In this document: positions 45,175 to 53,448 of the stretch, in pieces
How positions within the stretch are numbered: position 1 is the stretch's first letter
How the letters are laid out: each line of letters begins with the position of its first letter
Source of the DNA: Actinophytocola sp050699935
Lineage (GTDB): Bacteria; Actinomycetota; Actinomycetes; Mycobacteriales; Pseudonocardiaceae
NCBI RefSeq assembly: GCF_050699935.1
Contig: NZ_JBOHGB010000006.1
Span: forward strand, 61,401-125,400
Reading direction: 5' to 3'
Length of the DNA stretch: 64,000 bases
The notes under the pieces: generated by a model
Told to the model about the DNA's origin: nothing
Database searches by the model: none
The model's input: only the letters and a program-made list of their open reading frames with translations
Program-made: the position numbers and the translations under genes

Positions 45175-45203
45175 AATATTGACTACTCTGTCGAGACTGT
45201 CAA
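45175..45203 (-). promoter_or_regulatory. Promoter of the MmgE copy 5 operon with island operator copy 4; tetR control region
   Basis: Minus strand TTGACA (45198-45203), 17-bp spacer, AATATT (45175-45180). Operator TTGACTACTCTGTCGA (45179-45194) ends 3 bases before -35, exactly as at 30681. The site lies between tetR and copy 5, so the regulator could repress both sides; the plus-strand tetR promoter is not clear. Confidence 0.62.
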
Positions 45204-45255
45204 GATGCCTGTTCACCCGGGCGCCCGACAGCGACCAGCAGAATGGGGAACCACG

Positions 45256-45879
45256 ATGACGCAGCAGGTGGAGCCGCCGCCGATCAGCAGGCTCGAGCGC
45301 AAGCGCAACAAGAAGATCGACGAGATCCTCGCCGCGACGAACGAAGTCCTGCGGGACAAGGGATACGACAGCATCAACCTGGAGGAGGTCGCCGACAAGG
45401 TCGACCTCACCAAGGCGAGCCTCTACCACTACTTCAGCAGCAAGGAGGAGCTGCTGACGTCGTGCCTCGACCGGGTCGCCGAGGACGCGGCCACCCGGAT
45501 GCGGCGGGTGCTCGAGAAGTACGAGGACTCCCCCGCGAGCGTCCGGCTCGAGCAGCTCGTGCTCGAGCACCTGCTCATCGTGACGCTGGACTACCCGCAC
45601 GTGTCCGAGCTGTTCACCAAGCGTCTCAAGTGGCCGTACGCGTACCGTGCGCAGGTCAAGCGCATGCGTAGCGAGCACGACAAGTTCTTCCGCGACGTCA
45701 TCGAGGACGGGCTGCGCACCGGCGAGTTCGTCTGCGACGACCCGGACCTCGTCCGGCGCTGCCTGTACGGCGCGATCAACGGTGTCCCGGTGTGGCTCAC
45801 CGCGTCGAGCGAGCGGGCCGTGCGCGACCTGTGCGACCGGCTGACGCCGATCCTGCTCAAGATGCTGACCGCCGAGTAG
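45256..45879 (+). CDS. TetR-family regulator of the island
   Basis: 207 residues from the ATG at 45256 (an in-frame ATG at 45205 lacks a ribosome site). N-terminal helix-turn-helix at about 39-66: INLEEVADKVDLTKASLYHYFSSKEEL, the classic TetR pattern, here with the KxSLYxYF form seen in regulators of acyl-CoA-type metabolism. The C-terminal ligand domain gives no clear ligand hint. It is the only regulator in 22-47 kb, and copies of one 16-bp site occur at every intergenic promoter of the island. Four bp separate it from MmgE copy 6. Confidence 0.92.
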   Translation: MTQQVEPPPISRLERKRNKKIDEILAATNEVLRDKGYDSINLEEVADKVDLTKASLYHYFSSKEELLTSCLDRVAEDAATRMRRVLEKYEDSPASVRLEQLVLEHLLIVTLDYPHVSELFTKRLKWPYAYRAQVKRMRSEHDKFFRDVIEDGLRTGEFVCDDPDLVRRCLYGAINGVPVWLTASSERAVRDLCDRLTPILLKMLTAE

Positions 45880-45883
45880 CGCC

Positions 45884-47245
45884 GTGTCCCGGATCCGGAC
45901 GCTCGCCCGGTTCGCGACCGGCACGACCTTCGCCGCGCTGCCGGCGGAGGTCGTCGCGAAGGCCAAGGAGCTCGCCCGCCACTCGTGGGGCGTGCAGCTC
46001 GCCGCGAGCACGCTGCCGTGGTCGTCGCTGGTCCACCGGGTGGCGGCGGCCGAGGGCGGCACGCCGGAGAGCACGGTCGTCAACCACGGCGGGAAGATCC
46101 CCGCCGCCGGCGCCGCGTTCGTCAACGGCTCCTTCGCGCACGGCTTCGAGCTGGACGACAACCACGCGCGTACCGGGGTCAAGGTCGGCTGCGTCGCCGT
46201 GCCCACCGCGCTCGCGATCGGCGAGCGCCACCGCAGCGACGGCCGGGACGTGATCACGGCACTGGCCGTGGGGTGCGAGCTGATGGTCCGGGTCGGCCTC
46301 GCGATCAGGCACGGGCGTACACGGCGCGGCGGGCACGCGACCGGGACGGCGGGTGCGCTCGGTGCCGCCGCGGTGGTGGCGGTGCTGAGCGGGTTCGACG
46401 AGGACACGTGTGCCCAGGCGCTGGCGGGGGCGGCGAGGCACGTCATCGGGTCCACGGAGGCGCCGCCCCAGGGCCGGGGCCACCTGAAGCGGACGTTCGG
46501 CGGCGCGGCGGCCGCGGGCGGGATCCGGGCGGCCCTGCTCGCGGAGGCCGGACTCACCGGCCCGGAGTCCATGCTGGACGACGGGTGCGGGCTGTTCCGG
46601 GCGTTCGACGTGGACACGGAGTCCGCCGCGGCGCTGACCCGCGACCTCGGGCGGACGTGGGAGTTCCTCGACGCGCACTACAAGATCTACGCGCAGGACG
46701 GCTACATCCAGCCGATGTCCGAGGCACTGGAACGCATCCGAGTGTCACACGACTTCGCGGTCGAGGAGGTCGACGAGGTCGTGGTGGGCACGAACAGCCA
46801 CGCCTACCACGACATCGTCGGCCGCATCCGGGACCCGAGGGACCTCACGGACGCGCAGTTCAGCGCCAACTTCAGCGTCGCGCTGCACCTGGTGACCGGC
46901 GGCGCGGGCATCGACGAGTACACACCGGACAACCTGCACGACCCGGCGATCCGCGCGCTGAGCGAGCGGGTGCGGCTGCACATCGACGACGACATCGAGC
47001 AGGACTTCCAGGCCACCCGGCCGCGCGGCGCACGGGTGACCGTGCGGCTCCGCTCGGGCCGCTCGCTCCAGGCGACCGTCCGCAACCTCCGCGAGCAGAC
47101 CCCGGCCGAGCTCGACGAGAAGTTCCTCCGCCTGTCCGCTCGGGTGCTGTCCCAGCCGGCGCGCGAGCGCCTGCTGGCGGACACCCATCGGCTGCAGGAG
47201 AACAGCGACATCACCTCGATCGCGCGCCAGCTCGTCCGCGACTGA
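45884..47245 (+). CDS. MmgE/PrpD-family protein, copy 6 (divergent active site)
   Basis: 453 residues; GTG start 4 bp after tetR, no clear ribosome site, so translation is probably coupled. Acidic cluster HGFELDDN is kept, but the following HP pair is replaced by ARTGVKVGC, and the K-x-x-H motif reads LKRTFGG (His to Phe). GGHATGT remains. Loss of two active-site histidines argues against classic dehydratase chemistry. It could be an effector-binding or partner subunit, or an epimerase-like variant. Confidence 0.88.
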   Translation: MSRIRTLARFATGTTFAALPAEVVAKAKELARHSWGVQLAASTLPWSSLVHRVAAAEGGTPESTVVNHGGKIPAAGAAFVNGSFAHGFELDDNHARTGVKVGCVAVPTALAIGERHRSDGRDVITALAVGCELMVRVGLAIRHGRTRRGGHATGTAGALGAAAVVAVLSGFDEDTCAQALAGAARHVIGSTEAPPQGRGHLKRTFGGAAAAGGIRAALLAEAGLTGPESMLDDGCGLFRAFDVDTESAAALTRDLGRTWEFLDAHYKIYAQDGYIQPMSEALERIRVSHDFAVEEVDEVVVGTNSHAYHDIVGRIRDPRDLTDAQFSANFSVALHLVTGGAGIDEYTPDNLHDPAIRALSERVRLHIDDDIEQDFQATRPRGARVTVRLRSGRSLQATVRNLREQTPAELDEKFLRLSARVLSQPARERLLADTHRLQENSDITSIARQLVRD

Positions 47246-47293
47246 CATGTGGGTGAGCACCGCCCGGCTCAGCGGACCCGCTCGAATGGTCGA

Positions 47294-47309
47294 GCCAGCT
47301 TCAGCTGGC
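47294..47309 (+). terminator. Hairpin after MmgE copy 6
   Basis: GCCAGCT and AGCTGGC pair perfectly around a 2-nt gap, 48 bp after the stop. No T-run; a weak terminator or processing stem at the right border of the island. Confidence 0.35.
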
Positions 47310-47331
47310 GGGTGTCGCGAGCCACGGGCCA

Positions 47332-47357
47332 TTGCCATCTTGGCAACGAATGTTGCC
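47332..47357 (+). promoter_or_regulatory. Overlapping inverted repeats before the methyltransferase
   Basis: TTGCCA-tct-TGGCAA and GGCAAC-gaat-GTTGCC share their middle arm, so one half-site can pair with either side. It ends 31 bp before the methyltransferase start. Looks like an operator for a dimeric repressor; regulator unknown. Confidence 0.5.
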
Positions 47358-47388
47358 GAGTCGCCGGGCGACGGTCATCGTGTGCGTC

Positions 47389-47994
47389 ATGGACCAACGG
47401 TTCTGGGACGACAGGTACCTTGAGCAGGACCAGCTCTGGAGCGGTGCGCCGAACGGCGTGCTGGTCGCGGAGGTCGCCGACCTGTCGCCCGGTCAGGCAC
47501 TCGACCTCGGCTGCGGCGAGGGCGCCGACGCGCTGTGGCTCGCCGGTCGCGGCTGGCTCGTGACCGCCGTGGACATCTCGCGGGTCGCGCTCGAGCGGGC
47601 GGCGGCCGCGGCCGGCGACGTCTCGGTGTGCTGGACGCACGGCGACGTCACCCGGTACGGGCCGCCGGCCGGTGCCTTCGACCTCGTGTCGGCGCTCTAC
47701 TTCCCGCTCCCCCGCACCGCACCCGCCGCACTGCGCGCCCTGCTCGCCGCGGTCGCGCCCGGCGGGACGCTGCTCGTGGCCGGGCATGACCTCGACGGCA
47801 CGCGCCACCACCACGACCCGGACCCGGCGATCGACCCGGACGACTTCTACCGGCCGGACGAGATCGCCAAGCTGCTGGACGACACCTGGACCGTCCAGGT
47901 CGACGAGACCCGGCCGCGTGTCTCACCCGCACCGCCGGGCTCCGGTCACGTCAACGACATCGTCCTCAAGGCACGCCGGGCACCGAGCCGGTGA
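47389..47994 (+). CDS. SAM-dependent methyltransferase (TehB-like class I)
   Basis: 201 residues. Motif I ALDLGCGEGADALWLAGRGWLVTAVDIS (about 44-70), then FDLVSALYFPL and PGGTLLVAGHDLDG. N-terminal FWDDRYLEQDQLWSGAPN is typical of TehB/thiopurine-type enzymes that methylate small toxic molecules. Stands alone with its own inverted-repeat control region; convergent with the ligase gene, 0 bp apart. Probably not part of either neighbour pathway. Confidence 0.85.
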   Translation: MDQRFWDDRYLEQDQLWSGAPNGVLVAEVADLSPGQALDLGCGEGADALWLAGRGWLVTAVDISRVALERAAAAAGDVSVCWTHGDVTRYGPPAGAFDLVSALYFPLPRTAPAALRALLAAVAPGGTLLVAGHDLDGTRHHHDPDPAIDPDDFYRPDEIAKLLDDTWTVQVDETRPRVSPAPPGSGHVNDIVLKARRAPSR

Positions 47995-49599
47995 TCAGGT
48001 GACCGCGGCCTCACGCCCTCCCAAAATCGCGGTGGATCGGTCCGCGAGCGTGCGCCGGCAGACCTTTCCCGTCGGGCCGAGCGGTAGTTCGGCCACGATC
48101 ACCAGGTGCTCGGGCAGCTTTCGGCGTTCCAGCCCGCGGGTGCGTTCGAGAAAGCCGACGAGCTCGGCCAGGGTCGGCGTCGGCCCGGACCGTCGCGTTT
48201 GGACGAATGCGCACACCCGCTCGCCGAGGTCGGGGTCGGCGACCGCCACGCAGGCCACCTCGGCGACCGCCGGGTGGGTGCCGAGGTGCCGCTCGACCTC
48301 GGCCAGGCTGATGTTCTGGCCGCCCCGGACGGCCACCTGCCGCAGCCGCCCCATCACGTGCAGGGTGCCGCGCTCGTCGAACGCGCCGCGGTCCCCCGTG
48401 CGCACCCAGCCGCCGGGCAGCCGGTACCTGGCGTCGAGCTCGGCGGAACCGACGTAGCACAGCGGCGTCATCGGACCGCGCGCCTGGATCTCCCCGTCCA
48501 TCACGCGGACGTCGGCGACCGCCGGGTCCGGCACCCCAACCCCGTCTCCCGGCGTACGGGTGTGGCAGTTGACACCGTCCGACGACCCGTAGACGTTGAT
48601 CACCGGACACCCGAACCGCCGCCGGCAGGCCTCGACCGTCGCGGCGGGCAGGTCGGCCCCGCTGGCCACGACCGCACGCAGGAACGAGAGGTCCTCCCCC
48701 GGCGACGGTGCCGCCTCGGCCATCCGGCGCAGCATCGTCGGCACGGCAAACACGTGGGCCGGCCGGTGCCGGGTGATCGTGCGCAGTGCCCCCGCGGTGC
48801 CGAAAGTGCCGGCCAGCACGAGGGTTCCACCGTGGGCGGCGATGGTCGACGGCACACCGAACGAGCCGAACGACGACGCCAGCGGCACGAGCACCAGGTC
48901 CCTCGGGTTCGCGCCGCGCACCGCGCGCAGGTAGTTGGCCCGCCCGCCGCACATCGCGTTGTGCGAGTACGCCACCATCTTCGGCTCGGCCTCCGAGCCG
49001 GACGACACGAGCACGCGGGCCGGCGCCTCGGCGTCGACGGGTTCCGGCGCCCAGGACGAGTCGGTCGGCAGCTCATCCAGCGACCGCGTGCCGTCCAGCG
49101 CCGGGCCGAACACGAGTACCTGCCGCAGCCTCGGCAGCTCGTGCCGAACCGAGCGCACCTGTGCCGCGAGGTCGGCGGTCCCCGTGATCACCGCTCGGGC
49201 CCGGGAGCGGCCGAGCAGCGACACGGTGTCACGGGTTCCCGGTCCGGCGGGATAGGGCAGGGCGAGTGCGCCGAGCGCGGCGACGGCCAGCTCGGCGACG
49301 ACGGCGTGCCGGCCGCCCGGCACCTGGATCGCGATGACGTCACGGGGCCCGAGATCCGCGGCGGCGAGCGTCGCGGCGAGCCGGCGCACACGTGCGTCGA
49401 GTGCCGCGTAGGTCAGCTCGCCGGGGTGGTCGACGGAGCCGTCGACCACCGCGACCCGCTCCGGGTGCGCGTCGACGTGCCCGCGGAACAGCGTGTACAG
49501 GTCCCGGTTCGGGCAGTGTCCCCGCTCGACCCACTGGCGGCGCAGGTCCGCCGGCACCAGGTCACGCACGGCGAGCCCGTCCCGCGAAACCCAGGTCAC
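47995..49599 (-). CDS. Adenylate-forming acyl-AMP/CoA ligase (EntE/DhbE-like)
   Basis: 534 residues; GTG at 49599 overlaps the CaiB-like stop and has GGGAG 5 nt upstream. Front end resembles aryl-acid ligases (DLRRQWVERGHCPNRDLYTLFRGHV). Core LVSSGSEAEPKMVAYSH, NVYGSSDGVN, WVRTGDRG and C-terminal GPTGKVCRRTL with the catalytic Lys. The acidic EAE in the phosphate loop is unusual. Should activate a carboxylic acid as its AMP ester, perhaps for the megasynthase or for coupling to an amine made by this operon. Last gene of the nine-gene minus operon. Confidence 0.88.
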   Translation of the reverse strand: MTWVSRDGLAVRDLVPADLRRQWVERGHCPNRDLYTLFRGHVDAHPERVAVVDGSVDHPGELTYAALDARVRRLAATLAAADLGPRDVIAIQVPGGRHAVVAELAVAALGALALPYPAGPGTRDTVSLLGRSRARAVITGTADLAAQVRSVRHELPRLRQVLVFGPALDGTRSLDELPTDSSWAPEPVDAEAPARVLVSSGSEAEPKMVAYSHNAMCGGRANYLRAVRGANPRDLVLVPLASSFGSFGVPSTIAAHGGTLVLAGTFGTAGALRTITRHRPAHVFAVPTMLRRMAEAAPSPGEDLSFLRAVVASGADLPAATVEACRRRFGCPVINVYGSSDGVNCHTRTPGDGVGVPDPAVADVRVMDGEIQARGPMTPLCYVGSAELDARYRLPGGWVRTGDRGAFDERGTLHVMGRLRQVAVRGGQNISLAEVERHLGTHPAVAEVACVAVADPDLGERVCAFVQTRRSGPTPTLAELVGFLERTRGLERRKLPEHLVIVAELPLGPTGKVCRRTLADRSTAILGGREAAVT

Positions 49600-51080
49600 C
49601 CGAACTCCCACGGCGCCCGCACGAGGCAGCAGCCGTCCCACTCCAGGGCACCGGCGAACCGGTGATCCGCGGCCAGCTCGGCGAGATCGGTGCGGATGTC
49701 GACACCTGGCTCCGCGCGGCTCGTCGCGGGCGCGTCACGGCACAGCACCGCCGCGGACAGCAGCGACGAGTCCACCCGCTGCCCCACCCCGGTCCGCGCC
49801 CTGGCCAGCAGGCCGGCGAGCACTCCCGTGGCTGCCACCAACCCGCCCAGCACGTCGGTGAGGGTCATCAGCGACGGCGTCCGGTCCGGGCCCAGCCGTG
49901 CGGCGAGTCCACTGTGGACTTGGACGAGGTAGTCGGTACCCAGCGGTGGCCGGGGTCCGAGCCGGTCGCCCCACCCCGACGCCCAGGCATGGACCAGCCC
50001 GGGGCGGGTCGCGGCCAGCGCGTCCGCCTCCAGCGCCAGGGTCTCGGCCTTGCCTGGCGCCCAGTTGTGCAGGAACACGTCGGCGCCCGCGACCAGCTCG
50101 TGCACCTCACGGCGGCCGGACGCCGTGGTGATGTCGATCTCGACGACGCGCTTGCCCCGGTTGAGCGCGAGGAACCGGGCCGAGCAGTCGCCGACGACCG
50201 GCGGCACGCCGCGCAGCGGGTCGCCGCCGGGCGGCTCGATCCGGATCACCGTCGCGCCCAGCAGACGGAGCAGGTGGCCGGCGAGCGGTCCCTGCACCCG
50301 GCGGCACGACTCGACGACGACCACGCCGTCCAGCGGCCGGGTCGCCGACCAGGCCGCTGGCAGCTCTCCGGCGGCCGGGCGACCGACCGGAGTCCGGCGC
50401 CACGGCGGCAGCTCCGCCGGGAACTCGTCGGCCACCGGGACGATGCTGACGTTCGCGCGTGCCGCGACCTCCATGAGTGCCGCGAAGTCCACCGCGTGGG
50501 CGGCATGGTGCAGGCCGGCCGGCAGCGGGCAGGTGGCGGTGGCGAACCGGTGCTGGAAGGGCCGCCACCCGCCGCGGATCGCGGCCGGGTCGGCGCCGAT
50601 CCGGGCCCAGAACCGCTGCCAGTCCTCCGCGGCCAGCGTCTCGATCTCGAACCGGACCCCGTCGGCGGACGTGAACGGCGGGCCACCGGGTTCGCCCGGT
50701 TCGTCGCCCGCGGTCGCGGCGGCGAGGTACTGCGCGACCGACAGCAGTGCCGCCTGCGCCACCGATGTCGACACTCGGCGTACCGGTACGCCCCGGGAGG
50801 TGGCGAGCCAGGCCGCGAGCACGCCCTGGGCGGCGAGCACGCCGGTGGCGACCGAGGCGTAGTCGACGGCGAGCGCGGTCGGCCGGCCGTAGCGGCGGCC
50901 GTGCACGTGGCTGATCCCGCACGCCGCCTGCACGTCGTCCTCGCTTCGCAACGGCAACCGGACCGGTCCCGCCCAACCGATCTCGCAGTCCACTGTAGAC
51001 GTGTCGAGTCCGGCCAGGCGGAGCACGCGTGCCGCGACACCCTCGGCGACCCCGCAACCGGCGTCCACGACGGACGTCAC
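49596..51080 (-). CDS. CaiB-like protein with an extra N-terminal half-domain
   Basis: 494 residues. The second part (about 245-460) is a recognisable CoA-transferase III: VVVVESCRRVQGPLAGHLLRLLGATVIRIE, NRGKRVVEIDI, LTDVLGGLVAATGVLAGLLARARTG with the expected Asp. The first part (about 55-135) repeats the later portion of the fold, VDYASVATGVLAAQGVLAAWLAT, but lacks the Asp. The layout suggests duplication with partial loss. In a biosynthetic operon it may move or use acyl-CoA made by the neighbouring ligases. Both ends overlap neighbours by 4 bp. Confidence 0.8.
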   Translation of the reverse strand: MTSVVDAGCGVAEGVAARVLRLAGLDTSTVDCEIGWAGPVRLPLRSEDDVQAACGISHVHGRRYGRPTALAVDYASVATGVLAAQGVLAAWLATSRGVPVRRVSTSVAQAALLSVAQYLAAATAGDEPGEPGGPPFTSADGVRFEIETLAAEDWQRFWARIGADPAAIRGGWRPFQHRFATATCPLPAGLHHAAHAVDFAALMEVAARANVSIVPVADEFPAELPPWRRTPVGRPAAGELPAAWSATRPLDGVVVVESCRRVQGPLAGHLLRLLGATVIRIEPPGGDPLRGVPPVVGDCSARFLALNRGKRVVEIDITTASGRREVHELVAGADVFLHNWAPGKAETLALEADALAATRPGLVHAWASGWGDRLGPRPPLGTDYLVQVHSGLAARLGPDRTPSLMTLTDVLGGLVAATGVLAGLLARARTGVGQRVDSSLLSAAVLCRDAPATSRAEPGVDIRTDLAELAADHRFAGALEWDGCCLVRAPWEFG

Positions 51081-51850
51081 GGCCGGCCCTGCCCGGGGCG
51101 GCGGCCGTGCACGGAGTAGAAGACGCTCGACGAGGCACGGAAGTACGGGTGCGCGAGCAGCTCGCGCACCTCGGCGAGCTGCCGGTCGGTCATCCCCGCC
51201 GCGACGAGCCCGTCCCGCAGCCGGACGGTGGTGTGCGCCAGGAGCTCCAGGCCCGGCGACCCGGCCCGCCAGACCTCGACGGCGCTGACCGGCTCGACGC
51301 CGACCAGCCCCGCGCCCCGCATGAGCGCCGCCACGCGCCTGCCGTAATCACCGTCCACTCCGGACCGAGCCATCACCGCGTCCCGGGCGGCGAGGAACCG
51401 TTCGTACAGCGCCAGGTCCGGAGCCGCGAGGCACGGCTGGTAGGTGGTGTCGGTCTCGTCGACCTGCAGCCAGCCCCCGGGGCGCAGCGCGCGGGCCAGG
51501 CGGCCGAGGACCTCGTCCCGCGCCGGCAGGTGGCGGAGCACGAGCCGCGCCACGATCAGGTCGAAGGCGTTGTCCGGCAAGGGATCACGGGTGATGTCGT
51601 GCCTCGTCACGGACGGTGTCACGGGGGTGAGGTCGGTGGCCAGCACGGCACCGGCCGGGCCCACGCGGTGGGCGAGCCAGCCGGCGACCGTGCCGCCGCC
51701 GGTGCCGACGTCCAGGCACCGCCAGCCACCGTCCACACCGGTCTCCGCAAGCCTCGGCAGGGTCATCGGGTCGTACGCGGCGGCGAGCAGGCGATGCTGC
51801 TCGCGTGCGTCTCCCCCGCCGAACACGTAGGCGGGCGCGGCCAGGGTCAT
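51077..51850 (-). CDS. SAM-dependent methyltransferase
   Basis: 257 residues. Motif I CLDVGTGGGTVAGWLAHRVGPAG (about 43-65), ATDLTPV, DLIVARLVLRHLPARDEVLGRLARALRPGGWLQVDE. Cytoplasmic class I enzyme; target (O, N or C) not readable. Overlaps genes on both sides by 4 bp in the biosynthetic operon, so tailoring of the product is likely. Confidence 0.9.
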   Translation of the reverse strand: MTLAAPAYVFGGGDAREQHRLLAAAYDPMTLPRLAETGVDGGWRCLDVGTGGGTVAGWLAHRVGPAGAVLATDLTPVTPSVTRHDITRDPLPDNAFDLIVARLVLRHLPARDEVLGRLARALRPGGWLQVDETDTTYQPCLAAPDLALYERFLAARDAVMARSGVDGDYGRRVAALMRGAGLVGVEPVSAVEVWRAGSPGLELLAHTTVRLRDGLVAAGMTDRQLAEVRELLAHPYFRASSSVFYSVHGRRPGQGRP

Positions 51851-53448
51851 GTCCACCTGCCCGGGCCGGGACGGTCGGCGGCGTCGAGCAGCCGGTCCGC
51901 GAGCTCGGTCCGGCGAACCTTGCCGGTTGCGGTGCGCGGCACGTCGGACCACGTCATCGGGACCGGCTCGGCGAGCGCGGGCAGGTCGGCCACCGACTCC
52001 CGCCAGGCCACCGGGTCGAGCCGCCCGTCCGCCGTGACCACCACCGGCAGCGGACGCCGTCCGGTCGCGCCGAGCACCACGCACTCGAGCACCGAGGCCA
52101 GGCGGTCCTCGATCACGTCCTCGGTCTCCAGGCAGCTCAGCTCGGGCACGGTGTCGACCTCGCGGTCCAGCAGCCGCATGTCCCCGGTTCGGCCGATCGA
52201 GCCGACGTCGCCGGTGTTCCACCACTCGCCGGACACCTTCGCCGTCCATCGCTCCTGCTCCCCGACGTAGCCGAGGCACCGCGCCCTCGTACGCGCCAGC
52301 AGGAGGCCGGGCTCCCCCGGCCGTACCGGTTCGAACGTGTCCGGGTCGACCGCCCGCATCGCGACCCGCCCCGGGATCGGCCGGCCGAGGTCGCGCGTCG
52401 TCGGGTGCCGCTCCCCCACCCGCGCGACCGAGCGGCGGGTCAGGAAGCGGAACGTGAGCGGGCCGGTCTCGGTCTGCCCCCAGCCCTGCAGCCACACCGG
52501 GAACCGGCGCGCCGACGCGGCGAGGAAGGCCCGCACGACGGGCGGGTGCATCGCGTCGTAGGTGCTCGCGTACAGGCGGACCTCGCGAAAGGGGTTGGCC
52601 GCACCGGCGGTCAGTGACCGCCAGCGGACGAACACCGACGGCAGTGCCTCCAGAGTGGACGGTGGGTGCGCGCGCAGGAACGGCTCCGCGCGTGCGGGTT
52701 CGAAGTCGGTGACGATGCCGATCTTCCGCGGCGCCAGGCACAGCGCGCTCGCGGTCCAGCAGAACAGCCGCCCGTGCGCGAACGAGCCCGCGGTCACCAC
52801 CGTGTCGCTCGTCCGGACCCCGAGCAGCGGCCAGCGCACGGCCTCGAACCGGGCGAGGCGGCGCACGAGCGTCTCGGTCGAGTGCACGACGAGCTTGGGC
52901 ACACCGGTCGTGCCGGAGGTGTGGTTCACCACCAGGGGCTCGTCGTCGTGCCGGCGGTACGCGGGCGGCGCGTCGTGCCCGCGGACGTCGGCCAGGGTCA
53001 GGACGTTCGCCGCGGGCCCCGGGTCGTCGAGGCAGAGCGTGCGGCGGGCCAGCGCGGTCAGGTCGGTCCCGGCATCCCTGGCCGCCACGACCGTGCCGCG
53101 GTCGGTGACCAGCACGGCCGGGTCCAGCCGCTTGAGCAGGATCTGCGCGGTCTCCGCCGGCAGGTACGCGGAGATCAGCGCCGGGAGCGCGCCGATCCGC
53201 ACGGCCGCGCAGGCGAGCAGCACGCTGTCCCAGTGGTTGGCCTTGTGGATGGCCACCCGGTCGCCGGGCCGGGCACCGGTGGCGGCGAGCCAGCCCGACG
53301 CCGAGCGGACGAGCCCGGCCAGGCGCGGGAGGTCGTAGTCGACGCCGCCGGCCGGCGCGATGTCCAACGGCCGGTCGAGGTGCACCGTCGTGCGCGCGCC
53401 CCGATCGGCGCACTCCTCGATCAGCGTGCCCATGTCGGACGGCTTCAT
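51847..53448 (-). CDS. Second adenylate-forming ligase (acyl-AMP/CoA ligase)
   Basis: 533 residues. Core VNHTSGTTGVPKLVVHS, WLQGWGQTETGPLTF, WWNTGDVGSI and C-terminal TATGKVRRTEL with catalytic Lys. Only distantly like the ligase at 47995, so it activates a different acid. Overlaps the oxidase stop and the methyltransferase start by 4 bp. Together with the CaiB-like gene it suggests that acyl-CoA or acyl-AMP intermediates are used in this pathway. Confidence 0.9.
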   Translation of the reverse strand: MKPSDMGTLIEECADRGARTTVHLDRPLDIAPAGGVDYDLPRLAGLVRSASGWLAATGARPGDRVAIHKANHWDSVLLACAAVRIGALPALISAYLPAETAQILLKRLDPAVLVTDRGTVVAARDAGTDLTALARRTLCLDDPGPAANVLTLADVRGHDAPPAYRRHDDEPLVVNHTSGTTGVPKLVVHSTETLVRRLARFEAVRWPLLGVRTSDTVVTAGSFAHGRLFCWTASALCLAPRKIGIVTDFEPARAEPFLRAHPPSTLEALPSVFVRWRSLTAGAANPFREVRLYASTYDAMHPPVVRAFLAASARRFPVWLQGWGQTETGPLTFRFLTRRSVARVGERHPTTRDLGRPIPGRVAMRAVDPDTFEPVRPGEPGLLLARTRARCLGYVGEQERWTAKVSGEWWNTGDVGSIGRTGDMRLLDREVDTVPELSCLETEDVIEDRLASVLECVVLGATGRRPLPVVVTADGRLDPVAWRESVADLPALAEPVPMTWSDVPRTATGKVRRTELADRLLDAADRPGPGRWT

